Below are positions 50,374 to 58,581 of a stretch of 64,000 nucleotides of DNA, piece by piece; position 1 is the first letter of the stretch, and every line of letters starts with the position of its first letter. Source of the stretch: Flavobacterium frigoritolerans (GTDB taxonomy: Bacteria > Bacteroidota > Bacteroidia > Flavobacteriales > Flavobacteriaceae). The translations under genes were made by a program, and so were the position numbers. The notes beneath the pieces were generated by a model that saw only the letters and a program-made list of their open reading frames with translations, had not been told where the DNA came from and ran no database searches. Location: the NCBI RefSeq assembly GCF_025847275.1, contig NZ_JAOZEV010000013.1:62001-126000 (forward strand), read 5' to 3'.

Positions 50374-53300
50374 ATGTTATTAACCGATAACCATTTTACT
50401 GTTGTCGTTGGTATCGACATCCACTTTACCACCTTACCTCCATTTAATCCCTTTCATCCTTATATTGGGATTGTTATTGACCCATTTGATTATGTTCCTT
50501 TTTTAGGAACCAATGTACATGTAAATGGCAAGAAACGTGGAAACTCAGACACCAGTGGGATTATAATTCCCTTACAACACATTCCACTTTTTTCACCTTG
50601 GGTAATGGCACTAATTATCGGGCATGAAAGCATGAACTTTTTTGCATCAGAAACCGTTTATTCCGATGGTACTCGAATGAGCCCCAAAGGACATATGTTG
50701 ATGACTTGTAATGATATCGGAATCCCGCTATCAATGGCTGTAGGTAAAACCAAAGTAGGTAAAAAAATGTTACCCTTTGCGCCAACACTATTTGCGCCAA
50801 CTTCGTTTTCACTGCCAATTCCTACAGGAAAACCAGTTATGATAGGTGGTCCATATCCGCCAGATTGGGGCGGGATGATAACAGGTTTAGCATCCAGTAT
50901 CGGATTTAGTACGCTATTGAAAAAAGCTAGAGGTCTTGTCAAAAAGTTTAATCTTAGTGGAAAAAGTCCAAAAGGACTTAAAAAGGTGCTTTGCAGATTT
51001 GGATTTGAACCTATAAACCTTGTTAATGGAGCAGTAATATACGAAGGCAGTGATTTTGATATAGCCAGTCCAATATCCCTGAACTGGGAACGCACTTGGT
51101 ACTCTGACTCTGAGTACATAGGCTGGCTCGGGCATGGTGTACACAGTATATATGACCGAGCAGTAGAATTATATCCCGAAGAAGAAGCCTTAGGACTGCG
51201 TATGGACGACGGAAGACTAGTTGGTTTTCCTGCTCTAATGCCCGACGAAGAGTTTTACCTGCGTGAAGAAAAAATAACCTTAAAAAGAACTCAAGACGGC
51301 TATCAAGCTTACGACCATGCCAGTAAACTTTTTTATGATTTTACCTTATTTGATGGTAAAAAATACCAACTTACCCAAATTACCAATCACGACGGGCTTT
51401 GTATCATTTTTGAGTTTACAGGAAATCGCTTAAACAAAATCATTGATGCTTCAGGCAGAGAAATACAAGTAAGCACTAAAGATGGATTTATCCAAAAATT
51501 AGAACTGGTTACACCCGAGCAAAGCGAACTTTTAGTGACCTATGAGTATGACGAACACTACAATATGGTGGTGATTCGTGATGCTTTACAAAAACCAACA
51601 GTTATTGAGTTCGAAAACCACTTGATGGTAAAAAAGACCGACCGTAACGGACAAACTTTTTACTGGGAGTACAACACCGAAAATAAGTGTACTCACACTT
51701 GGGGCGATGATGGGTGGCAAGAAGGTTGGATAGAATACCATAAAGAAGATGAAGAGAGTTATAACCTTGTAACCGATGCCAACGGAGCAGTAACAACATA
51801 TTATTACGAACCAAGCCAACTTGTTACAAAAGTAAAAGACCCATTAGGCAATAGCGTATATTATACCTATACGGAGTTTATGGAATTGTACCGAGAAATC
51901 GACCAAGAAGACCGCATTACGGGATTCAATTACGACGATATGGGCAATAAAATAAGTACAACTTATGCCGATGGTACAAAAGAAATGATGTTGTTTGACG
52001 ACGAAAATCGTCCAACGATAGCCATAGACCCTGAGGGGCAAAAAACAATCTATATCTACAACAAAGAAAAAGCACATCAACTTAAAACCATAATCGCACC
52101 CGATAAAACCAGTACCCATTTTACTTATAATGATGACGGACTACTGGCAAGCGTTGCCAAAAACAATAATAAGTTGCAATTGGTTTACGATGAGCAACAC
52201 AACCTTATAGAGTGGCGAGAAAACGACCAAAAGTTAAAAACTTGGGAATACAACTACCGAGGGCGTGTACGAGCGATTTACACCCCAATGCAAATGGCGG
52301 ACTATTTTACGTATGATGCGCTAGACAGAGTACAGCAAATTGTAGAGAAAGACAGTAACGTAATTGAGTTTACCTATAATAATTACGATGAAGTAATTGC
52401 TCTAAAAGACAGAAAAAACAATATCAAGTTTAGCTATACCCCAATGGGGAGTTTAGCTACAAGAGAGCAAAACGGCGTAAAAGTACGTTTTACTTACGAT
52501 AAAATGGAACAGTTAAAAAGCATCCAAAACGAAGACTACGAAAACTACACCTTTACCCGAAATAAAGCAGGGCATGTTATAAAAGAAACTGCATTTGATG
52601 GAATAGTAAAAAAATACAACCGCAACCTAGTTGGTGAAGTAACCCGAATAGAAAGACCAAACGGGAAATATACAGAATACGAGCAAGATGCACTTGGGCG
52701 CATCACTAGAGCCAACTACCACGATGGAACTTGGGAAATATATACTTATAACAAAAACGGACTGTTGGTAGAAGCTACCAACCAAAATGTAAGCATCTAT
52801 TTTGAGCGCGATGCAAATGGAAGAATCATACAGGAAACACAGAAACAACAGTTAGACGTTGTTGAAAACGCAATAACATTAACAGCCACATACAATGCCT
52901 TAGGTCAACGTACCAATATCAGTACCAGTTTAGGAGCTGATATTAACACACATTACAACCAAAAAGGACAACTAGAACGTATAGAAGCGCAAAGCACGGA
53001 ACTTAAAGAACAACATCAGGCTTGGGAAACGACCTTAAAACGAGACGAATTAGGGCGAGAAATAGAACGCTATGCCACAGGTGGACTACAGATAAAAACG
53101 AGTTACAACAGCAGCGGCAAACAAAAAGAGCAAGAAGTATTTGCTAATGGCAAACGCACAGGTTCGCGTTACTACAACTGGGATACCAATCAGCAACTTC
53201 GTAGTGTGGTAAACCAACTTACAGGAGGAATGACCTTTTTTGATTATGATGATTTTGGTAACCTAGCTAAAGCGGATTATGATGGAAAAGGAGAATTATA

Positions 53301-54516
53301 TAAAACCCCTGATGCTGTAGGGAATCTCTATAAAACACATGACCGTAGCGACCGAAAATATGGCAAAGGTGGCAAACTGCTTAAAGACGAGAAATATTAT
53401 TATAAATATGATGACGAAGGGAATTTAATACACAAAAGCCCTAGAAATATTCTTGAAAAGCTGAAATTTCCTGAACCCACCAACTGGATGGACAGATTAG
53501 CGGGCAACAAAACAGAAGAAACAAGATTGCAACACGAGCACGAGCAGTGGCAACAAGGCGATACTGGCTACAGCTGGCTTGCTAACGGAATGCTCGAAAG
53601 TGTACAAAACCCCGATGGAAAAGTAATACGCTTTGAATATGATTCACTTGGAAGAAGAACCGCTAAAATTGCAAACCAAGAAATAAATCGTTATTTTTGG
53701 GATGGAAACGTGCTGTTGCATGAATGGAAATATCCATTAAACGAAAGACCGAAGTTAATTGTTGTTGACGAAGATAATTTGGTTTACGATAAACCCGAAC
53801 CAATTGAGAATTTAATTACTTGGGTTTATGAGGAAGGTAATTTCGTACCGAGCGCAAAGATTATTGGCGAAGAGAAATTTTCTATAGTCAATGATTACAT
53901 TGGTCGTCCTGTACAAGTTTACAGTGAAGCAGGAGAATTAGTCTGGGAAACAGATTATGATATTTATGGAGGGCTAAAAGATTTAAAAGGAGATAAAGGT
54001 TTTATGCCTTATCGCCAAGCGGGGCAGTATGAAGATGTAGAAACGGGGCTTTATTATAATAGATTTCGCTATTACAATCCTGATACTGGAATGTATTTGA
54101 ATCAGGATCCAATTGGACTCGCTGGGAATAATCCAAACTTTTATGCGTATGTAAAAGATTCTAATAGTTGGATTGATCCGTTTGGGTTAGATTGTAGTAA
54201 GCATATAAAAAGAGGGCAGAAACAATTAGATAAATTTAGAAAAAATTATTCAGCACCTCTTGAAGATGGAGGTCATTTATCAAAACATTCTATGCCTCAA
54301 TCTAGGATAGACGAAGTAGTTTCAAATCCTCAAGCTGTATTTTTCGATAAAAATCAGAATACATTAAAGTTTTTTAAAGATGGAGATGTTATTGTAGTGG
54401 ATAATAAAGGTAAAGGTATTACTGCTTTTGGTAAATCTGATATAGATGGTATGCCAAAACCAATCGAAAGTTTAACTTCTGGCAATTACGTAGATAGAGT
54501 TTTCCAAATTGAATAG
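50374..54516 (+). CDS. PAAR-like/Rhs polymorphic toxin
   Basis: 1380 residues. N-terminal PAAR-like region (about 1-170; GIDIHFTTLPPFNPFHPYIG, TRMSPKGHMLMTCNDIGIPL, PIPTGKPVMIGGPYPP), then a DUF6531-type entry (FGFEPINLVNGAVIYEGSDF, SPISLNWERTWYS) near residue 210. From about 400 to 1200 come many YD repeats that build the Rhs shell. The core ends with YRQAGQYEDVETGLYYNRFR, NPDTGMYLNQDPIGLAGNNP and the cleavage-type motif WIDPFGLD at about 1270. The last 108 residues are the toxin tip. A PAAR-Rhs protein is normally delivered by a type VI system, but no T6SS gene is in this window. The tip (GGHLSKHSMPQSRIDEVVSN, FFKDGDVIVVDNKGKGITAF) looks like a small BECR-type nuclease. Confidence 0.92.
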   Translation: MLLTDNHFTVVVGIDIHFTTLPPFNPFHPYIGIVIDPFDYVPFLGTNVHVNGKKRGNSDTSGIIIPLQHIPLFSPWVMALIIGHESMNFFASETVYSDGTRMSPKGHMLMTCNDIGIPLSMAVGKTKVGKKMLPFAPTLFAPTSFSLPIPTGKPVMIGGPYPPDWGGMITGLASSIGFSTLLKKARGLVKKFNLSGKSPKGLKKVLCRFGFEPINLVNGAVIYEGSDFDIASPISLNWERTWYSDSEYIGWLGHGVHSIYDRAVELYPEEEALGLRMDDGRLVGFPALMPDEEFYLREEKITLKRTQDGYQAYDHASKLFYDFTLFDGKKYQLTQITNHDGLCIIFEFTGNRLNKIIDASGREIQVSTKDGFIQKLELVTPEQSELLVTYEYDEHYNMVVIRDALQKPTVIEFENHLMVKKTDRNGQTFYWEYNTENKCTHTWGDDGWQEGWIEYHKEDEESYNLVTDANGAVTTYYYEPSQLVTKVKDPLGNSVYYTYTEFMELYREIDQEDRITGFNYDDMGNKISTTYADGTKEMMLFDDENRPTIAIDPEGQKTIYIYNKEKAHQLKTIIAPDKTSTHFTYNDDGLLASVAKNNNKLQLVYDEQHNLIEWRENDQKLKTWEYNYRGRVRAIYTPMQMADYFTYDALDRVQQIVEKDSNVIEFTYNNYDEVIALKDRKNNIKFSYTPMGSLATREQNGVKVRFTYDKMEQLKSIQNEDYENYTFTRNKAGHVIKETAFDGIVKKYNRNLVGEVTRIERPNGKYTEYEQDALGRITRANYHDGTWEIYTYNKNGLLVEATNQNVSIYFERDANGRIIQETQKQQLDVVENAITLTATYNALGQRTNISTSLGADINTHYNQKGQLERIEAQSTELKEQHQAWETTLKRDELGREIERYATGGLQIKTSYNSSGKQKEQEVFANGKRTGSRYYNWDTNQQLRSVVNQLTGGMTFFDYDDFGNLAKADYDGKGELYKTPDAVGNLYKTHDRSDRKYGKGGKLLKDEKYYYKYDDEGNLIHKSPRNILEKLKFPEPTNWMDRLAGNKTEETRLQHEHEQWQQGDTGYSWLANGMLESVQNPDGKVIRFEYDSLGRRTAKIANQEINRYFWDGNVLLHEWKYPLNERPKLIVVDEDNLVYDKPEPIENLITWVYEEGNFVPSAKIIGEEKFSIVNDYIGRPVQVYSEAGELVWETDYDIYGGLKDLKGDKGFMPYRQAGQYEDVETGLYYNRFRYYNPDTGMYLNQDPIGLAGNNPNFYAYVKDSNSWIDPFGLDCSKHIKRGQKQLDKFRKNYSAPLEDGGHLSKHSMPQSRIDEVVSNPQAVFFDKNQNTLKFFKDGDVIVVDNKGKGITAFGKSDIDGMPKPIESLTSGNYVDRVFQIE

Positions 54517-54517
54517 T

Positions 54518-55198
54518 ATGAAAAAAAACATTATCAATGGAATAGTTGAGCTAATATGGGACACTCCTTTTTATTCAGGCAAATATGAAGGAGATGACAC
54601 TTTTAGTGTTGATGAAAAAGGAAATATATGTGGGTTAGTATTAACAACAGCAGGCAAGGAAGAGGTTGGGTCAGATTTTTTAAAAGTTAATATCCCTCCT
54701 ATCAATTTTGATTCTAATAATTTTGAAAAATTAAAAATTAATGATTTTTCGGAGTCAAAGAGACAATATTATTTTGATGACAAGATACTATTTGATTACA
54801 GAGACACTAAAAATTACTTTGATTTATCTAAATTCAAAATTAAAGTCATAACTAATAATATTGTAACATTTTTCAATGTAAATAACAAAATAGAGTTTTT
54901 ATTGGTGATAGATATATATTCTTTTGATTTTTACCCAAATTCTTCTGAAGATAGTCCATTAAAATTAGATGGATTTAATTTATTTTTAAAAAAACAAATA
55001 TGGGATTTTTTCGTAAGGAGTTATTTGTACCAATATGATTGTTCATTAGGTGAATATGTTGACTCTATTAATAGTGGGGAAAACTTATTAAAAAACAAAG
55101 ACATTCCGCTTAGTATTATAAGATTTATAAATTCGCAAGTAGAATTTTGGAAAGAAATAATCGAAGATGAATACCCGAATTCTTATGAAAAGTTGTGA
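54518..55198 (+). CDS. Probable immunity protein of the Rhs toxin
   Basis: 226 residues starting one base after the Rhs stop codon, as is usual for toxin-immunity pairs. No known immunity family recognised. Acidic, AT-rich gene, no signal peptide. Features include an N-terminal IINGIVELIWDTPFYSGKYE, DDTFSVDEKGNICGLVLTTA, and a C-terminal helical part (LFLKKQIWDFFVRSYLYQYD). A cytoplasmic site fits a tip that acts inside the cell (nuclease). Confidence 0.75.
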   Translation: MKKNIINGIVELIWDTPFYSGKYEGDDTFSVDEKGNICGLVLTTAGKEEVGSDFLKVNIPPINFDSNNFEKLKINDFSESKRQYYFDDKILFDYRDTKNYFDLSKFKIKVITNNIVTFFNVNNKIEFLLVIDIYSFDFYPNSSEDSPLKLDGFNLFLKKQIWDFFVRSYLYQYDCSLGEYVDSINSGENLLKNKDIPLSIIRFINSQVEFWKEIIEDEYPNSYEKL

Positions 55199-55550
55199 AA
55201 CCCGATTGTTCTGATATGCGCAACGATAGTGCGGAAATTCTTTCCGTGCCGTCAAAGAGAATCGACAAAGAATAAAAGAATCTAACCTCGTCTTAATGGC
55301 GAGGTTTTTTTATGTTTACGAAATATAAAATACCAATTGGAAGCAATAAAGCGGTCTCATTCCAGTCGTTCTCTTAGTTCCATTCGTTGCTACCTTACGT
55401 TCGGCGTGGCTACTTTTTTTATTTTTTGAAAGAAAAATAGCTTATTTTTGAAATTACGCTGGAAGAAGTTCTTTTAAAGATAGTAAGTGATTTTAAAAAA
55501 GTATAGTATAAACTGTATTTATCTCGTGTAAATATGGAAATATTCATATT
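55199..55550. other. Spacer between active Rhs/immunity pair and orphan cassette
   Basis: Contains the hairpin GTGCGGAAATTCTTTCCGTGC (55231-55251), the terminator at 55284-55311 and a stretch of unusually GC-richer sequence (55360-55420). No gene seen. Confidence 0.5.
55284..55311 (+). terminator. Terminator of the Rhs-immunity operon
   Basis: AACCTCG and CGAGGTT with a 9-nt loop and seven T residues. Confidence 0.8.
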
Positions 55551-55610
55551 CATGAATGGAAATATCCATTAAACGAAAGACCAAAATTAATTGTTGTTGA
55601 CGAAGATAAT

Positions 55611-56432
55611 TTGGTTTACGACAAACCCGAACCAATTGAGAATTTAATTACTTGGGTTTATGAGGAAGGAAATTTTGTTCCGAGCGCAAAGATTATTGGC
55701 GAAGAGAAGTTTTCTATAGTCAATGATTACATTGGTCGTCCTGTACAAGTTTACAGTGAAGCAGGAGAATTAGTCTGGGAAACAGATTATGATATTTACG
55801 GAGGGCTAAAAGATTTAAAAGGGGATAGAGGTTTTATGCCTTATCGCCAAGCGGGGCAGTATAAAGATGTAGAAACCAATCTTTATTATAACCGTTTTAG
55901 ATACTATAATTCTGATACAGGAATGTATTTGAATCAAGACCCGATAGGAATTGAGGGAAGTAATCCAAACTTTTATGCGTATGTGCATGATAGTAATAGC
56001 TGGGTAGATATTTTTGGGTTAGATCCTGGAAAAGCTATAATTAATCAATTTAAAAATGGGCATCCTGAGGGTCATTATACAATAGAGATACAAACTCAAA
56101 GAGGGTCAAGTCTAACCACCCATCAAGTAATAACTAGTGAAAACCACAGTACAACCAAAATCACTAATAACACAAATGGATTGGGATCAAATCCTTATGA
56201 ACTTGTTCAAACAAGTACAATTAATCTAGCAGATGCAGATGCCGCTATGAAATACCAGAAAGAGTCTGTTAAAATCTCTGATTTAGGAAAATATGATGCT
56301 ATCAATAACAGTTGCTTATCTCATGTAACTGACGTATTAGAAAACGGAGGTGAAGCTCCTGTATCTAAAACTAGATTAGGATATGCAAAATTCTTACGAA
56401 GAAATGGATTTAATTTAATAAAATGTAAATAA
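55611..56432 (+). CDS. Orphan Rhs C-terminal cassette with a different toxin tip
   Basis: From 55551 to 56024 the DNA is collinear and nearly identical with 53719-54192 of the Rhs gene, without gaps. After that it diverges and encodes a new 136-residue tip. No ATG begins the frame (the only start is a TTG at 55611 within the copied core) and the frame is closed by a stop at 55509, so it is a silent or recombination donor cassette. The core motif is altered from DPFGLD to DIFGLD. The tip has GHPEGHYTIEIQTQRGSSLT and YDAINNSCLSHVTDVLENGG: a His followed later by NxC, the order of permuted papain/NlpC-P60-like enzymes. A protease or transacylase activity is inferred. Confidence 0.8.
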   Translation: MVYDKPEPIENLITWVYEEGNFVPSAKIIGEEKFSIVNDYIGRPVQVYSEAGELVWETDYDIYGGLKDLKGDRGFMPYRQAGQYKDVETNLYYNRFRYYNSDTGMYLNQDPIGIEGSNPNFYAYVHDSNSWVDIFGLDPGKAIINQFKNGHPEGHYTIEIQTQRGSSLTTHQVITSENHSTTKITNNTNGLGSNPYELVQTSTINLADADAAMKYQKESVKISDLGKYDAINNSCLSHVTDVLENGGEAPVSKTRLGYAKFLRRNGFNLIKCK

Positions 56433-56436
56433 AATT

Positions 56437-56793
56437 ATGGGAATGATTCAATGTGTAAAACATGGTTTATCTGGAATCGCAATTAATATTGAAAATTCCA
56501 TATGTGAGAAAATTAATAAAAACCAAGAACTTTTCTCTTCAAATTTAAGTGTTGTTAAAGTTTACTTGTATGATGGAGAAGAATATTTATATAATCTGAA
56601 TTACATCATTACTAATGAAACAAAAAAAAAGTATAATCTTAAATCAGTATATAAAATTCATAATGAAGAAGATGAAAAACAATTAAAAGACTTAGATAGC
56701 TTGGTAGGAGTAATTTGCAATAAGTGCCTTAATGATTATCAATTTATCAACAAGATTAAAAATATTATTAATGAGTATAAAAAAAGAGATTAA
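56437..56793 (+). CDS. Probable immunity protein of the orphan tip
   Basis: 118 residues, 4 nt behind the cassette. It opens MIQCVKHGLSGIAINIEN and ends its core with GVICNKCLNDYQFI, a CxxH/CxxC arrangement typical of a zinc-ribbon-like fold seen in some Bacteroidota immunity proteins. The centre is acidic (YDGEEYLYNLNYI, HNEEDEKQLKDLDSL). Family not certain. Confidence 0.7.
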   Translation: MGMIQCVKHGLSGIAINIENSICEKINKNQELFSSNLSVVKVYLYDGEEYLYNLNYIITNETKKKYNLKSVYKIHNEEDEKQLKDLDSLVGVICNKCLNDYQFINKIKNIINEYKKRD

Positions 56794-56863
56794 AGATAAT
56801 AATTCTAAACCCTACAAAAAAAATAGGATTTTATTTATAGAGGGTTAAAGGAAATATCAATCG

Positions 56864-57118
56864 TTTATTCCTTTTAGGTAGCTTGGGCAGTATGAAGATG
56901 TAGAAACGGGGCTTTACTATAACAGGTTTAGATATTACAATCCTGAGACTGGACTGTACTTATCGCAAGACTCGATTAGACTCGCTGGAAATAATCCGAA
57001 TTTATATGCTTATAGTTCTAATAATAACTATTTTACTAATTTATTAGGGCTATCTCTGTCCCCCGCTACCGCACGAATCTTTTCGTGTGGCATCCTGATT
57101 AAAACTAAACATCTATGA
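56864..57118 (+). pseudogene. Third, decayed Rhs C-terminal remnant
   Basis: Translation gives FIPFR-stop-LGQYEDVETGLYYNRF and then RYYNPETGLYLSQDSIRLAG with NNPNLYAYSSNNNYFTNLLG, clearly the Rhs core end. A TAG at 56879-56881 replaces the Gln codon of the intact copy (YRQAGQY), DPIGL has become DSIRL and the DPFGL motif NLLGL. After LGLS the frame runs only 22 more codons, partly through the inverted repeat at 57068. Confidence 0.8.
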
Positions 57119-57315
57119 TTTATTATAAACGCTTAATACTTTAAAAATAAGTAAAAATATAAATTTCATAATCCTGCAAAAAAAGGATTAATTTATAATG
57201 CCAGAGTTTACGTGCACAGTAGTTTAATAAATTATTCAGAGCAAAAAGGATTAGTTGATGATGTAATGTTTGATGTTCAAATAGAACATATCACACGAAA
57301 GGATTCGTGCGGTAA
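57068..57315. repeat. Inverted repeat pair around 200 bp of decayed sequence
   Basis: ACCGCACGAATCTTTTCGTG (57068-57087) and its complement CACGAAAGGATTCGTGCGGT (57294-57313) match except one base. Between them a frame reads ARVYVHSSLINYSEQKGLVD then DVMFDVQIEHITRKD and stops. This may be toxin or immunity debris, or a small mobile element. Confidence 0.6.
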
Positions 57316-57433
57316 CTGGGCTCTGAAGTCGATGTCGATATAGCCAAAAATGCTTTTATCCCAAATAGTCCTAATCATGATGGAATTAGGAAAAGCTCGG
57401 GCAATAGAAATTGATGACTTAAATAAAAACAAT
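57316..57433. other. Decayed sequence before the tRNA gene
   Basis: A short open frame reads EVDVDIAKNAFIPNSPNHDG and stops soon after. It looks like another fragment of a toxin tip. No complete gene. Confidence 0.35.
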
Positions 57434-57465
57434 AAACCCTTGTGAACAAAACTTCACAAGGGTTT
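57434..57465. terminator. Terminator downstream of tRNA-Ser
   Basis: AAACCCTTGTGAA and TTCACAAGGGTTT with a 6-nt loop. It lies directly behind the tRNA on the minus strand. Confidence 0.8.
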
Positions 57466-57472
57466 GTCTTTG

Positions 57473-57557
57473 CAGAGAGGATGGGATTCGAACCCACGAT
57501 ATGTTGCCATATACACGCTTTCCAAGCGTGCGCCTTCAGCCACTCGGCCACCTCTCT
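57473..57557 (-). tRNA. tRNA-Ser (anticodon GGA)
   Basis: 85 nt. Acceptor stem AGAGAGG/CCTCTCT, D-arm GCCGAGTGGCTGAAGGC, anticodon stem-loop CACGCTTGGAAAGCGTG giving GGA, a long class II variable arm (TATATGGCAACATATC) and T-arm TGGGTTCGAATCCCA. CCA is not encoded. It reads UCC and UCU codons. The Rhs debris ends right next to its 3' end. Confidence 0.97.
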
Positions 57558-57617
57558 ATTATAGGATTGCAAATAACATGAAAAAAACTGAGCTATTAAA
57601 ATAAAATCAACTAATCC

Positions 57618-58490
57618 TTACATACTTTTTCTAAATTCTTCTACAAAAAGCTTTACTGCCTTTTTTTGATATGCTCCTCCTATAGTAAGCATAAACGAAT
57701 CTCTCTTTGTAGCCACTCCCGTTATCTGAATTGCTTTAAGGTTATCCCAGCCTTTTAGTGCTTTTTCTGTAACTACAGTCGCCCAATGGCCACCTTCAAC
57801 CAATCGAAATAATGCATGAATTGCATTTAGCTCAATAGAGACTCGAGGTTTCATATTATTCTTTATAAACAATTCATCCAAAAACTCTCTCGAATTAAAC
57901 CCTCTTGCAGGTAAAATAAGCGGTAGATTTTCTATTTCTTTAAAAGCAATTGTATCTAAACTTGCGAGTTCATGCGATTTAGCAACAGCCATAACTAAAT
58001 CAGAAGTAAACAAAGGGACTTTATGAAATGGCTCTTCTATTTCATATGAAGAAATTAATAAAACCAAGTCCAGCTCATTATTCAATAATTTTTTCTGCAT
58101 GGGTTCTGTAGTCCCATATTCAACCACAATTTTTAAATTCGGGTAGGTTCTCGCAAATAAATTGACAATTGGCAAAACCAAAAGACCAAAAATATAAGTA
58201 ACCCCAATGCGTAATTCGCCGCCAATCATTTCATTTAAATCGTCGATTGCCTGCTTGCTGCTCTGCACACTTTCTATCACTTGTTTGGCATGAATCAAAA
58301 AAACGGACCCTGCTTCGGTGAGCTGAACTTTTTTACCAATCCTAACAAACAAAGGCATTCCGAGTTCTTCTTCTAATTTTTTTATTTGCTGTGATAATCC
58401 CGATTGAGTTACAAAACACAATTCAGCAGCTTTTGTAAAATGAAGTACTTCTGCTGTTTTAATAAAATATTGCAATTGATAGATTTCCAT
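57618..58490 (-). CDS. LysR family transcriptional regulator
   Basis: 290 residues. Winged HTH IYQLQYFIKTAEVLHFTKAA then ELCFVTQSGLSQQIKKLEEE, followed by a periplasmic-binding-type effector domain (GELRIGVTYIFGLLVLPIV). The gene is divergent from the MFS transporter with a 91-nt shared region, the usual plan for a LysR-controlled exporter. The effector is unknown. Confidence 0.93.
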   Translation of the reverse strand: MEIYQLQYFIKTAEVLHFTKAAELCFVTQSGLSQQIKKLEEELGMPLFVRIGKKVQLTEAGSVFLIHAKQVIESVQSSKQAIDDLNEMIGGELRIGVTYIFGLLVLPIVNLFARTYPNLKIVVEYGTTEPMQKKLLNNELDLVLLISSYEIEEPFHKVPLFTSDLVMAVAKSHELASLDTIAFKEIENLPLILPARGFNSREFLDELFIKNNMKPRVSIELNAIHALFRLVEGGHWATVVTEKALKGWDNLKAIQITGVATKRDSFMLTIGGAYQKKAVKLFVEEFRKSM

Positions 58491-58494
58491 ATTG

Positions 58495-58512
58495 ATAAGT
58501 TTTACTACTTAT
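58495..58512. promoter_or_regulatory. Candidate LysR operator
   Basis: ATAAGTTTTACTACTTAT has perfect 6-bp arms in the intergenic region of the divergent pair, next to the LysR start codon, where autoregulation would occur. Confidence 0.4.
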
Positions 58513-58581
58513 TATCAGTAAAATTATTAATTTTTCTAATGAAATCATAATCCCGAACTTTGTAAAAAAATATTCAGCATC

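Noticed and set aside
50658..51119. 153-codon minus-strand frame inside the Rhs gene
   Set aside because: Shadow of the PAAR-Rhs coding sequence with Pro/Ser-rich content and no start context.
50374..57118. Insertion sequence or prophage as carrier of the Rhs locus
   Set aside because: No transposase, integrase or phage structural gene is present in or around the locus.
57375..57572. 65-codon minus-strand frame
   Set aside because: It translates the tRNA-Ser gene and its terminator.
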